Notes: generated from the sequence alone by a model not told the origin. Shown: positions 9,949-20,888, numbered from the stretch's first letter. The stretch: 64,000 nucleotides of DNA from Chrysogorgia sp. JL179-B06 (GCA_035772405.1 JAYKKM010000264.1:847001-911000); one strand, 5' to 3'. Numbers and translations are program-made.

Positions 9949-11853
9949 TAGGGATGCACCGGAACTTGGTTCCGGCCGGTTAGTTCCGGCCGCAACTCCA
10001 ACCTCGTACCCAGGGCCTATCTCCGCCCGCCGCCGACCCCCCGCCACGCGCGCTGCGAAAAGGCCCTGGCAGGGGCTGGTCACGTGTCACCCAGATTCTG
10101 GGTGATAACAAAAATTAATTTAGTGGGAGGGGATGGTACGTTTTGGTTGTCCAGGTGCAGCTACTGGCGGCATGTAATGGCTCCGATACTGAAGTTTTAT
10201 CCTGTCGTCGTAGATGGAATCGATCTTTCCTCGAACCGTCGCGGACTCCGCACGCTGTAAGAAGTTGAAAATGTGTCAAAAGCTCATGGCGACGTGCTTC
10301 AGCGAAACAAAGCGCTTCCTGAACTCATCTGTCGTCGTTGAGAAAGAAAAGTAAAGAACGCTTCAAATTTAAAGAAAATTATTGCTAACACGCGAAAGTT
10401 ACTTATCCAGAATTCAGCCGATTTAAAAGGTGCATTGAAATATCGCCGTCTGCCCTTTCCCTAGAGAAATATTTCTAAACCGACGCCGCCTCGTCGTCTT
10501 CAATTTTCAAAGGTTAGTTTTAAAATCATCAGTTGTTGTTTTAATCTAAAATATATAATAACATCATGACAGAACGTTGACGCAATTTATAACTGCCTTT
10601 TTACATTGAAAGAGTTGAATAGAGATAACAATGATCGTCACTGCGTCAAGTGATTTTCATAATAGCATATTTCCAATGTAGACATGTTAACCCGATTAAA
10701 TTTTCGAAGTTGACAGAAAATGGAAAATAACACTGTGTACCAAATTATTTCGAATGTCTAGGATAGTATTATGCTTGTGTCACTTCATATTAAATTAAAA
10801 TATTTCGCAAATATAAGTAATTCGATCGATCGGATATTAAAATACTATATTTGGGATAAATACTATCAATAGACATTCGAAATAACAAAGTAGACAGTGC
10901 TGCATAGACTGTTTCTTTTCTATTATTAAAATCACTTGACGCAGTGACGATCATTTCTATCTCCGTTCAAAAGGCAGTTAAGCGGTAAACGTTATTATAT
11001 ATTTTGGATTGAGTCAACAACTGATAATTTTAAAACTAACCTTTGAAATTGAAGATGACGAGGCGGCGTCGGTTTTGAAGTTCAAAAACGTTCTTTTCGA
11101 CAAAGGGACAGACGGCGTTCTTGCAGTACTGTATGTGGAGTCCTCAAGGGATTCGCAGAGTCGATAGAACAACAAATCGATTCCATCACAGGATAAAACT
11201 TCTTCGCATCAGTGGCAAGGTGCAGCAACTGGCATATAATGGCCACCTGGACAACCTCCCCCTCCCACAAATTTTTTGTTATCACCCAGAATCTGGGTGA
11301 CACGTGACCAGCCCCTGCCAGGGCCTTTTCGCAGCGCGCGTGGCGGGGGGTCGGCGGCGGGCGGAGATAGGCCCTGGGTACGAGGTTGCCGCAACTCATG
11401 AAAAATGTTCGGCCGGAACCGGAACTTATTTGTCAAAATATGGTCAGCGGTTGATCTGTAGTGCTCAGGCTTTCTAAGACTATGCACGGCGTCAAAGCGA
11501 TTAAAAACAAATCAACTATTAGGAAACAAAAGACTTTCTTGAGAATATTCAGTATTCACATGATACCAGTATGGAAAACAAAAAGTTAAAACATTATAAA
11601 ACTAGTTTTTTCTATGTAATGGAAATATGAAGGACAATTTTAATAATTTTCTATCTGGTATTGTTTAATAAGGTTATTTTCACTTTTTGACCACTTCATT
11701 CCACAAAGACAATGTCAGACTAAGCTACTGCTTCAAACGGAACTTAGATACTACTCTGATACCCGGTTCCGGCCGGTTAGTTCGGGCCGGAACTTATTTC
11801 AGTTCCGGCTAGTTCCGGCCGGAACTTTTAAATTTGGTTCCGGTGCATCCCTA
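9949..11853. mobile_element. Non-autonomous hAT-type element with 8-bp target duplication
   Basis: The ends are TAGGGATGCACCGGAAC and its complement GTTCCGGTGCATCCCTA. They are flanked by perfect 8-bp direct repeats TCATATAC (9941-9948 and 11854-11861). An 8-bp duplication and a YAGGGNTGCACCG-like terminus are typical of the hAT superfamily. The rest is GTTCCGGCCGG-rich short repeats with no transposase. Without the nested element at 9999-11388 it is about 0.5 kb. It sits in the last intron of the SAM-like gene. Confidence 0.9.
9999..11388. mobile_element. Nested Mutator-type foldback element with 9-bp target duplication
   Basis: The ends are CAACCTCGTACCCAGGGCC and its complement. Perfect 9-bp direct repeats CCGCAACTC flank it (9990-9998 and 11389-11397). 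The inverted arms are very long, about 600 bp each, with diverged interior blocks such as GACGCCGCCTCGTCGTCTTCA near 10478 mirrored near 11055. A 9-bp duplication plus long TIRs is the usual signature of Mutator-like elements. There is no open reading frame of note. It inserted into the hAT element and so is younger. Confidence 0.9.
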
Positions 11854-12241
11854 TCATATACCAATCACACCATTTATTAATAATATTCAAGCAATAAACA
11901 ATTCACATGGTTGATTCACAAATTTCATGGGACATTACCATGTCATGTGTGTACGCTTGCATGTCATGGCTACGGAGTTTGTCGGTTGACCGAGTCAATT
12001 CTGAGTCCGAGTTAAGTCCAAGTCAAATTTCTGAGTCATAAAATATGCTAAAAATGCTAATTATGAATTTACAGCACTACTTCTCTGAATTTAACTAATA
12101 TCTGTAACTTCCCTCTTAACTTTATTTTATTCTTGGAGAGATACCCACAATAAATTAGTGGCAACCCCATTTGTTTACACTTTTAAGTGGGGAGATACCC
12201 ACTCTATGTGTTGACCCCATTATAGTTCATCTTCTTCTTAA

Positions 12242-12946
12242 AGTGCCTATACAACCCTTTCGTTTTTAGTTATCTGTATGGAGGATCAAAAAATAGCTGA
12301 TAAGTTATTTTACAGTTTTTGATTTGGACTTTTCGTTTAGAAGATATTTTGCATCCAAATTAAGAAATGTAAGCAAATTCCGATTAAAAACCGAAAACGT
12401 ATTTCTGCCAATTCTGGAGTCTGGAAACTAGATTGTGACGTCATTTAAGAGATGAGTCCAGGATCTTCCCAGCTTTGTAGACAAACGAGCTCGATTCCCA
12501 GATTATACTATAAAATTTATCGTTTATGTTGAACTATTCAATCATGCCAGACAGATACGCAGTGTATGGATGTTCTAATGACGCGAATTTTAAAGAAAAA
12601 TATCTGTCCATCGTATTATTTACTTGAACGATACTTTACTTGCACGATTCCTTACTTGAACGATACGCGAACAGTAAATATGAATATCACATAGAGATCT
12701 TGCAGTGTGTTTAATACAGTGTTTACAAGTTCCCCAAGGCAAAACACACATTCGTCTCTTAAATGACGTCACAGTGTGGCTCGTTCCAGGCCTTTCTAAT
12801 TTGCGGCTTTTTTATATAAATAGCAATGTATAAAGAGTGATATCTTCCAAACGGAAAGTCCAAATCAAAAACTGTAAATTAACTTCTCAGCTACTTTTTC
12901 ATTCTCTATACAGATAACTAAAACACAAAAGGGCTGTATAGGCACT
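12242..12946. mobile_element. TTAA-flanked foldback element 1
   Basis: The termini are AGTGCCTATACAACCC and, inverted, GGGCTGTATAGGCACT, directly flanked by TTAA on both sides (12238-12241 and 12947-12950). The arms are long; interior blocks such as CAGTTTTTGATTTGGACTTT are mirrored, and each arm has a TGACGTCA (12436-12443, 12764-12771). TTAA duplication is the piggyBac signature, but the AGTG end is not the usual CCC end, so class is uncertain. Confidence 0.8.
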
Positions 12947-13162
12947 TTAAGAGATACAGTATGTAAAAGAGTGGTGGTAACCCCAGTGTGCAATAGAAAA
13001 CTTTCTCTAAACCAGAGTTGCATTACGCACCATCTCTTATTAATTACCTGCATGGTTACCCTATAAACTGTTCACTGTGTAGAATCAATCTTCCTTGCAT
13101 ACTAAATCATATTTTTTTAATTTTAGGATGATAACGAAGAAGATATTGGTTTGAAAGTGTAG

Positions 13163-13859
13163 CAATGTTCTTCCCCTAAATTGTTGAAGGAGATACATTT
13201 CTTATCCCTCATCACTGAAGGAATACTTGACATCAAATTTAAGTCTTTCAAAATTGTTATTTACCTTTTTAAGTGTTAAGCTAGTCTGCTAGTATACATG
13301 TGTTTAGAATTTTGTTGAAGGAAACCTAGATTATTCAATACATTGTTTTTGTCATAAAGTACTTTGTAGTCTATTTGCATGATAGCTCGTAGTTAATTTT
13401 AATTTTTGGTCATTTCGACCATAATATCAATTGGTTGAAATGACCAATTTTTAACTGGTTCTCTCAGACTCATTCAGAATGACTTTTTTTTTTTGGTTAT
13501 TTTAACCAATCAGTTTTTACAGTGTACTTTTATTGGTTAAACAAGGAAATACCGGGATGGCCTTGTGTACTGATACAAAGTTATAGAAGGAATAAAGATT
13601 GTTGTTTGTAATGCACAAATTAAAGAAAATATAGTTAACCATCCACATTTTAAATCTTAACTGCCTGAATTCATATCTAGCTGGTCATGCTGACTGCCAA
13701 CTTTGCCAAAATTATTTCGAGCACTGCATGTAAACACCCTCTAACTACGCTTTGTTTTCAAATCTATCTCAAATCAAACAAATCAACAAACGTTCAGACA
13801 GTTTTACTTTTAGATGGTTGTCCAATACTGTCGCACGTATACGAGTCGTTAGATTCGTA
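13163..13859 (+). other. Probable 3' untranslated region, then unannotated sequence
   Basis: Downstream of the TAG at 13160-13162 no further coding exon is seen. The stretch holds a small palindromic cluster around 13405-13450 (GGTCATTTCGACC and TTGGTTGAAATGACCAA), an AATAAA at 13591-13596, and then unremarkable AT-rich DNA up to the satellite. Confidence 0.45.
13591..13596 (+). terminator. Candidate polyadenylation signal of the SAM-like gene
   Basis: AATAAA lies about 430 bases after the last-exon stop, followed by a T/G-rich run (GATTGTTGTTTGTAATG), the expected arrangement for a polyadenylation site. Use of this site is inferred. Confidence 0.4.
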
Positions 13860-14675
13860 AAATGTTGTTACGAGCCGTACGAGTGGTAAAAGTCGTTAAC
13901 GATTCGTGAAAAGGAGTGTACGAGTCGTGAATGTTAAAAAACATTCGGCCCACATGGAATGGTTAACGACTCGTACGACTCGTGAGGTTGTTTAACGAGT
14001 CGTAAAATGGCCATGACGACTCGTAAGATGTGTTATATATACCGTGCCTAAGCCTATAAGGTAGGCCCTAAAAAACGTTGTCGATTCGTACGTCTCGTAC
14101 GACTCGTGAGGTTGTTTAACGAGTCGAAAATGGCCATGACGACTCGTAAGATGTGTTATATATACCGTGCCTAAGCCTATAAGGTAGGCCCTAAAAACGT
14201 TGTCGATTCGTACGACTCGTACGACTCGTGAGGTTGTTTAACGAGTCGTAAAATGGCCATGACGACTCGTATAAGATGTGTTATATATACCGTGGCTAAG
14301 CCTAAGGTAGGCCCTAAAAAAAGTTGTCGATTCGTACGAGTCGTACGACTCGTGAGGTTGTTTAACGAGTCGTAAAATGGCCATGACGACTCGTAAGATG
14401 TGTTATATACCGTGGCTAAGCCTAAGGTAGGCCCTAAAAAAGTTGTCGATTCGTACGACTCGTGAGGTTGTTTAACGAGTCGTAAAATGGCCATGACGAC
14501 TCGTAAGATGTGTTATATACCGTGGCTAAGCCTAAGGTAGGCCCTAAACAAGTTGTCGATTCGTACGAGTCGTACGACTCGTGAGGTTGTTTAACGAGTC
14601 GTAAAATGGACATGACGACTCGTAAGATGTGTCTTATATATTTACCGTACCTAAGGTAGGCCCTAACAAAGTTAA
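13860..14675. repeat. Minisatellite or satellite array, about 110-125 bp unit, six copies
   Basis: The word CGTGAGGTTGTTTAACGAGT starts at 13981, 14104, 14226, 14351, 14461 and 14580, giving spacings of 123, 122, 125, 110 and 119. Each unit also has ATGGCCATGACGACTCGTA, a CCTAAGGTAGGCCCTA palindrome and one to three CGTACGACT words. Long minus-strand frames across it are produced by the repetition and are not genes. Confidence 0.95.
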
Positions 14676-14739
14676 CCATCGATATACATCTGCATCAGAT
14701 GGCACCGATCGCTTCAATAATAATAGATGCTTTCTCTGT

Positions 14740-15235
14740 TCGTATACGCTACAATTCATTCATTCCACATATAAGTGTTTCTTAACCCAAATAATTCAGC
14801 CATATACTTTGTCTAAACTTCAAACAAATATGTTACGTTACACCATCGCCACCGATATAGCTTTAATGATCATGCATAATTTCTCTGTTTATATGTTATC
14901 TCGTTCTTAAAAAAACTTGCAAGAAATATCTTACCGTCTTACATAACCCTATAATTCATTCATAACACATATAAATGTTTCTTAAACCGAACAAACTCTT
15001 GACATACATATCACTACTATTTATTATACGATGGCTTCAATTGTCACATGCATATACTTTGTAAACAAATATGTTACGTTACACCATCGCCACCGATACT
15101 CGATAGCTTTAATGATCATGCATAATTTGTCTGTTATGTATTATCTCGTCTTAAAAAAAACTTGCAACAAATATCTTGCGTTCTTAAATAACCTTGTAAC
15201 AAATATGCTACGCTACAATTCATTCATACCACATA
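14740..15235. repeat. Duplicated segment of about 240 bp
   Basis: Two copies share ACAAATATGTTACGTTACAC, CACCGATA, CTTTAATGATCATGCATAAT and ACTTGCAASAAATATCTT. The first copy is near 14740-14950 and the second near 15000-15190, with a further partial after it. Apparent frames differ between copies, so no gene is called. Confidence 0.75.
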
Positions 15236-15264
15236 TAAATGTTTCTTAACCCAAACAAACTCTT

Positions 15265-15430
15265 GATGGTTTCCATATGATCCTACGATCGCTCAATTTT
15301 AAAATCGACGATCAGAGCGATCATAATCCTGGCCATCGCAGCGATAGTAGCGGTCGCGATCGTCGATCGCAGCGATTATATGGAAACACTGGTTCAGCGA
15401 TCCTGGCGATCTCAGCGATCGGTATGTACC
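15265..15430. repeat. GATCG-rich foldback
   Basis: TGGTTTCCATATGATCC at the left pairs with the region of ATATGGAAACACTGG at the right. The interior is dense in GCGATC, CGATCG and CAGCGAT words. The density of GATC and CGATCG is far above its surroundings. Confidence 0.6.
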
Positions 15431-15435
15431 CCAGC

Positions 15436-16139
15436 AACACTCGGTGTTTTTGTTTTGGTTAAGATATGGGCGATAGACGGACTGGAAAGGAAATGTGCAG
15501 GTGATAAAATTATAGTGGAGAGGATGTAATTGTTAAGAAAGATATATCATAGTCATAGACTTAATAAAACGCATGGGGAAAGTAAAAATGCATGAAGAAA
15601 GTAAAAATGCATGGAGAAAGTAAAAATATTTTAATGAAAGTAAGTTTTCTCGAGTGGACTAGCAAGATAATGAGAGTAGTTATACGAAAATAGTTATTAG
15701 TGGAGTATTAGTATTTAAGGGGAGATTTATATGTAAATAGTTATTAGTGTGATTATGTTACTTGGCGGAAGTGAGGAAACGTTTGGTGTTTTGATTAAAC
15801 AATTATTTTGACGTAAGAATTACATGATGGCGAGCAATGTTTATAACAACATATACGTGTCTTATTATCGCAAGCACAGCTTTTCATTCTAGTATACCTT
15901 ATACCTTTAAAATAATTATCTGTCGCGAAGACGAAGCTGTGGGACAAGAGTGTGAAAAGCTTCAAGCTAGTTCTTCTCTCATTCGAAATATCTGTCGAAC
16001 CCCAAAACGATATTTCCTTGGCGCAGTTATAGCCGTTTCAAACGTCGAATTTGTCATGTATCGAATCAAATACATCGCAATTATGCACATGATAAGTTCG
16101 ACGTAAGAAACAAATAAACAATTAACTTCCACTTATTTA
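15436..16139. other. No supported gene; short tandem words
   Basis: A triple repeat of about 21 bp, AAAATGCATGRAGAAAGTAA, lies at 15583-15640. An 89-codon plus-strand frame at 15837-16106 has no recognisable motif or splice support and is left uncalled. Confidence 0.4.
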
Positions 16140-16250
16140 ATAGCGTAGAGTCTGGCTGCTATTAATAGCTCAAAAAGCGGACAAACAAACCAAATTTGAC
16201 TAACAAATGATTGCAAATGAGCTATTTTCTTTTGTTATGGCCGCAAGAAT
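16140..16250. repeat. Dispersed repeat shared with 42.65-42.77 kb
   Basis: TAGCGTAGAGTCTGGCTGCT, GGACAAACAAACCAAATTTG and TTTGTTATGGCCGCAA are all shared, in the same orientation, with 42657-42762. The family is unidentified. About 400 bp further on, 16655-16689 matches the right terminus of the tandem TIR element. Confidence 0.8.
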
Positions 16251-16654
16251 TATGTCGGATATAACGATCAAAGTGCGACGGTTTCAACCGTCCAATTTAT
16301 CATGCGTCGAATGTAATACGGCTCGTCAAAACAAACTGGGACGATCACGAGATTTAAGTTCAGCACTTTTAAAATGCAATCCGAACGAGTTCTTTTTACG
16401 GGAGGCCGATTACGTTCGACAAAATAATAAATGTTATGTGCCGAGCATAATCGTTTGAATTAAGCACGTTCATGATAAGCTCGACGTTTGAAACAATTAA
16501 GTTGGACTGTTTTAATTACAGAAATCAATGCGTTAAAAATTATCCTTTGTAATTAAGTGAGCGGGTTTTCTAATTCCAACTGTCCAACATGCGTATACAT
16601 GCCACCAATATGCATAGCCATCTCCACAGGCAATATGCGTGCCATGTCCTTAAA

Positions 16655-16689
16655 AGTAGCCCGAGTTAACGCGTAGCGGGCGTCTTGTT
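16655..16689. repeat. Solo right terminus of the TIR element
   Basis: AGTAGCCCGAGTTAACGC, then TAGCGGGCGTCTTGTT, matches 2684-2718 and 4137-4171 with one difference. No left terminus is evident, so it may be the end of a decayed copy. From 16690 to 17247 no gene or clear repeat was found. Confidence 0.7.
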
Positions 16690-17247
16690 TAGAAATAAAT
16701 GAATTATAAAAACAGAAATCATCAGATAAAGTGCACTGATCTCCAAATAAAGACTGGATTGAGCTTTCTATTGTATCCGATGAGCTGATTTTGAAGTCTG
16801 TGTATTTGCATAACGAGAGATCATTAGAAACTCCGAGTTTGCAAGCAAATCAAACTGTGACGCTAGCAAAATAGATTTAGTGTCTGGCCAATATAGTTTC
16901 TTTGTTAACATTAAATGCATAAAATCTTCAACCTAACTTGACGTCTCATATCAGGCTTCTCTCACTGGATAATTAGAACCAACGGCGGCCATTGCTAAGG
17001 GACCAAAGTCGCAGTAAATCTGTAGGTAGGCGATGAATCGTTTTACCCAGTAATTTGAAAAATGTTTTCTGGTCCTCTTTATAGTAATATTATTTTATTT
17101 TGTCGTTGGTAAGAGCACACAAACCATCAAAAAACTTCATAGGATTCTCAGTTGGTCCCTTAGTAATGGCGGACTTCCGGCTTCATTTTCTGTACAATAT
17201 AGTTGCTCGAACCAGTCTTTATTTAGAGATCAGTGATAAAGTGCCGC

Positions 17248-17595
17248 AAATAGTATCCTATTCTCAGCGATCTCCTTTGCGCTTAGGAGATGTGAATGGG
17301 ACTGAATGCAGTCGCGTGTCCAGGTAATCTATGACAACGAAAATAAAATCGGGTGGGAGGGTGGGAATCCATCTTTGAGAACCTGAACGGCGACCGAGGG
17401 GAGCGCAAAGGGGAACACAAACTAGACGTTAGCCGAGCTTTTGCCAATGAATGCAAAAACGTCTCGAAGTGCAATGTGTGGTTATGGGTCATCTCTTATG
17501 TACGCGCTGCATGAGACCGCTGACAATAGTATCCTATTCTCAGCGATCTCCTTTGCGCTTAGGAGATGAGAATGGGACTGAATGCAGTCGCGCCC
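17248..17595. repeat. Direct repeats flanking a copy of the gag-like gene leader
   Basis: A block with TAGTATCCTATTCTCAGCG and TTTGCGCTTAGGAGATG occurs at about 17250-17317 and again at 17527-17595. Just before the second copy, 17468-17528 duplicates 20064-20125 (TGCAATGTGTGGTTA through CGCGCTGCATGAGACCGCTG), which is the leader containing the TATA box of the gag-like gene. The element may therefore have terminal direct repeats. Confidence 0.7.
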
Positions 17596-17714
17596 CGCAA
17601 TTAATGTTACTACAGGTTTTATCCGAAACCCCCGACACAAACACCCATACTAAAATCCCATCCTCAAAAACCCAAACTAAAACTGAATCAAAACGTATGG
17701 AACACGTAACATTT

Positions 17715-18240
17715 TTATTCCAAAGTTGAGCTGCGCTTTAAAGGGTTCCTCCAAGCACCGGAGGGAAAGGCCGAGATGAAGTTTTTCAGGTCATTGGCCT
17801 CGGTATATGGAAGACTAGCGCCAGATAACTGGTCCTCTTGCGACGATAAAATGTCAGAAGGGCCTCCGGGCTGTAACACCTCCATTGGAGGCTGACATCT
17901 CCCAGGACTCCCAAGGAAGTGCGGTGCCATTAGAACAAACCCAACGGACAACAATAGGACTAACTGAAGTCGGATCAAAGCCCTTTGAAAACTCCCACAG
18001 GTGGAAAGGGTAACTAACTGTCGGTTTCACACGCTTGGCTAATGGCTAACAAAACAAAAAAAAATTAATATAAAAAAAAAATGAAAAGAAAGGAGTTAAC
18101 CCGGGAGATGACAGCCTTGAGCCCAAGTAATCCGAGAAGGAAATTTAGATTCCTTTCAAAACTGTCATCTAAGGAAGGAACATGCATGGACGGGTACAAA
18201 GAACCCCCTATCCCCAGGGTATTAAAAGAAAGCACGTGAA
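17715..18240 (-). other. Possible 3' part of the gag-like element; hypothetical ORF
   Basis: A minus-strand frame at 17715-17978 encodes 87 residues with a hydrophobic start and a Pro/Gly/Ser-rich body. Its stop codon overlaps an AATAAA signal. The region between it and 18342 contains a long T-run and no further frame. It has no recognisable domain; it may be untranslated sequence of the gag-like unit. Confidence 0.25.
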
Positions 18241-18341
18241 AATATAGAATAACATAAATATGCTTTAATGAGGAAAATAAACAAAATTACAACAAGATGT
18301 AATTAACCAAACAAAATAGAGATGACCTCTCAGAATGCGAC

Positions 18342-20051
18342 CTAATCTCTTTTGCCAATATTGGTGGAGAGCTGAGACATTGGATTGCGATCATAAGGTT
18401 GCCAACGCGAGTTGTAACCGCGGCCTGATCCCCGAAGGCGGTAACACTGAGCAATCCCATGACCAGAACGGCCACAATGCCAACACGTGATGGTACGCGA
18501 CGATGAATCAGAAGCTGGTGGAGCCGCTTTGGGTTGGGTAGGCTGAGACTTTTTCTTAAAGAGCTTATCAACTTTTGTGATAGAATCAAGAATCCCAGAG
18601 TACTCTTTTTCCGCCAAGAGGGCCAGGAAATAGGCCCTCAACTGCTCTGTCGAGACCTGTATCTTGGCCCTTAGGGTATTTACGATGATGTCGTACGCTG
18701 TGGCCTTCGGGTGTTTCTCCGATTGTGCCCGGTGCAAGAGGCGCTCTGCGAGTGACAAGGCCTCGTATTTATAGAAATCTTCATCTCGGCGCATGCCGTA
18801 TCTAGTTACTTTCTTGACTAGGTTATCAACCGTAGACTCCTGAGCCGATTCGAAGGACTGTATACGGGTTTGTAGTTGCTACAAGAACAAATGTTAAAGG
18901 GGAATGTTAAAACAACAGAGCTGATTCAATGCGCTCATACCTATACAAAACTATAAACCGCGACCAAGCATGCGTATCACCAGTCTAACGAACCCACAAA
19001 AGAACGGATTAAACACGGTTGAATGGAACAGTTCCCTGGGGACTCGCCTGAAAGACTACCCAAACAACTGGACTTGGAAAGTAAAAGAAACAAATTCCAA
19101 TGCAAATACAGCCACAAAATTAACGCCAACTTGCATAATGCAGCCAGGACGCTAAAACTGATATAACTGAAACTCGAGAGCAAACCCAACCTCTAAAATG
19201 CTCTGAATATAGAAACCACGCCCACATGCGTTGTGTCCACGTTTGAAACTAAACCCTACTGATATAACTTACGCATTGATATACAAAAATCGCCCTAAGT
19301 ATACATTTCAGAAATCCACCATGCACGCCGCTCGATAAACTCGAGGCGAAAGGCAAACATATCTGGCAAAACAGAGATTAAAAGGCGCTACAGCGAAACG
19401 CACAGACGACAAGACCCATAATTAATTCCTAAATGCCAACACGCCGCTCGAGAAAACTCGAGGCGAAAGGCAACTACATCTGCGAAAGCCTGGCAAGGCA
19501 CTACGCCCAGATGTATCCCGACAAACATAAGCAGCTTACTTTTATGAGAGCCAAAACGCCGCTCGGAAACCCGAGGCGAAAGGCAACCACATCTGCGAAA
19601 GCCCAGAAAAGGCACTACAGCCAGGTGTACACACGACAATAAATTCAAATGTTACATGCCAACACGCCGCTCGAAAAACCGAGGCGAAAGGCAATCACAT
19701 CTGCGAAAGCCCAGAAAGGTACTACGTCCAGATGTACGCCCGACAAGCGTAAGCTCAAACTTTACATGCCAACACACCGCTCGAGAAACCGAGGCGAAAG
19801 GCAACCGGGGGAACGAGCGAGCGAATAAACGGTTCTATGTAACGACCGACAAACAGGGAATAAAGTTTTACCTCCAAAAGTGGTGTAGCCGGTTCTGCTT
19901 CTGGCTGTACTTCTGGAGGAGCCTGTTTAGCTTGTTGGGCCTGTTGAGCTTGCAACTGTTGTTGTGGCGGAGCAGGAGGGGCTTCATTTTCAACTGCTAT
20001 GGCTGTCTGAGCTTGCACAACTCTCGCTTGAGGAAGTTGAGGTTCGGCCAT
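18342..20051 (-). CDS. Two-exon CCHC zinc-knuckle (gag-like) protein
   Basis: Exon 1 is 20051-19872 (60 codons: MAEPQLPQARV, then a Gln/Ala/Pro-rich stretch ending ATPLLE, donor gtaaaa). Exon 2 is 18878-18342 (178 codons, acceptor ttgttcttgtag). The junction is phase 0, giving about 238 residues. It opens with a low-complexity tail and a heptad-like helical segment across the junction (LLEQLQTRIQSFESAQ). A helical region follows, then a single zinc knuckle CWHCGRSGHGIAQC (C-x2-C-x4-H-x4-C) and a basic Arg/Gly-rich C-terminus. Zinc knuckles bind nucleic acid and are typical of gag proteins. A TATA box lies 41 bases upstream and its leader is duplicated at 17.5 kb, as in a retroelement, but no reverse transcriptase lies between the ends. 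The 993-bp intron is a minisatellite. A non-autonomous retroelement or a domesticated gag is likely. Confidence 0.55.
19320..19815. repeat. Minisatellite (about 110 bp unit, five copies) inside the gag-like intron
   Basis: Units begin with ATGCCAACACGCCGCTCGAG or variants (about 19320, 19434, 19553, 19657, 19767). Each has a small stem CGCTCGAG-AAA-CTCGAGGCG and the word GGCGAAAGGCAA. Plus-strand frames here (such as 19433-19642) are shadows of the repeat. Confidence 0.85.
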
Positions 20052-20091
20052 TACGACTACGTGCAATGTGTGGTTAGGGTTAGGGTCATCT

Positions 20092-20099
20092 CTTATATA
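20092..20099 (-). promoter_or_regulatory. TATA box of the gag-like gene
   Basis: TATATAAG on the minus strand, 41 bases before the ATG at 20051, in the context GCGCGTATATAAGAGATGAC. The copy at 17.5 kb has mutated to TACATAAG. Short CCCTAACCCTAACC sequence lies between TATA box and ATG. Confidence 0.5.
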
Positions 20100-20199
20100 C
20101 GCGCTGCATGAGACCGCTGACAATAGTTCGACAATAGAAATGGCCTTCGCGGTGACCATTCACAAAAAGTGAACTATCCAACATTGCTATTCACCTTCA

Positions 20200-20512
20200 T
20201 GCATCCATGAAGGTTAATAGCAATGTTGGATAAAAAGTGGAGAAAAACATTAAAATTTAAAAGAAGGATAATGCATTTCGGCGGACAATTTATCAACAAA
20301 ACAGAGCGGGTATTTATACGATAAATGTTGAGTAACCTCACCGCATTAATGAAGTGACGCTATATTTAACAACATACTAAAAACAAAACCCATGCACATT
20401 AGGAGAAAGATGTTTTCCAATCGCTGAGTCACAATTGACTCGCTTCGACATTGCCGTTTTGGCTGCGGACGAGTAGAAATAGTTTTAAGTTTTATTTCGA
20501 ATGACAGAAGAC
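20200..20512. repeat. Dispersed repeat, copy 2 (see 143-478)
   Basis: Same orientation and order of landmarks as copy 1, with small indels. Beyond it, 20513-20888 is AT-rich sequence without a supported feature. Confidence 0.75.
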
Positions 20513-20888
20513 ACGTGTTGTTATACCACATATAATTGACGGCAAGTGGAAGGCAATAACATTGTTATCAGTTTCATAGTTTATGCGCGTCATTCGCGTT
20601 TATAAATTCAATGAGGTTTTTAAAGAACAAGGCAATAACATTGTTATTGTGATAGTTTATAATAAAGTTGATAGTTAAGAATATTAACTGGCCAGCATAA
20701 AACACGTAGAAAAGGCATAATAAAATTGTAATTAGATCTAACGTTTCGTTGTATAAGTCACAACATCTTGAGTTCAGAGATAATAATTACAAAGTATACC
20801 TAAGCCTAGATATATATATATTTACAATATGTAAAAAATTAGACAATCAGAAAGAAGTGTTAAAAATAAAAGTTACACGTGGGGAAAG

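Larger units (their letters stand above)
6889..13162 (+). pseudogene. Five-exon gene or relic with SAM-like segment
   Basis: No confident family name. Exons proposed from splice sites: 6889-6903 (ATG, MDVST, donor gtaatt), 7119-7196 (26 codons, donor gtaaga), 8661-8774 (after a tttttttcag acceptor), 9637-9863 (after ttgtttcacag; donor gtatgt) and 13127-13162 (DDNEEDIGLKV then TAG). Exons 1-2, 2-3 and 4-5 join in phase. The join of exons 2 and 3 gives EEEEFIDFELLEMTRDEL, which resembles helices 2-4 of a SAM (sterile alpha motif) domain; SAM domains usually mediate protein-protein contacts. Exon 4 encodes a Ser/Thr/Pro-rich then acidic stretch. Defects: TGA in exon 2 (after SKRRS), frame breaks in exon 3, and TAA in exon 4 (after TTIPA). 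The last intron holds the nested hAT/Mutator elements and a TTAA foldback. A decayed duplicate gene fits best; an allele with sequencing errors is possible. Confidence 0.5.

Noticed and set aside
11082..11487. Two minus-strand frames near 11.1-11.5 kb
   Set aside because: They lie in the inverted arm of the Mutator-type element and read across its boundary.
13860..14675. CRISPR-like array
   Set aside because: Units are contiguous and near-identical without spacers, in a eukaryotic context.
14177..14679. Minus-strand frames of 80-105 codons
   Set aside because: They arise from the satellite unit and change frame between copies.
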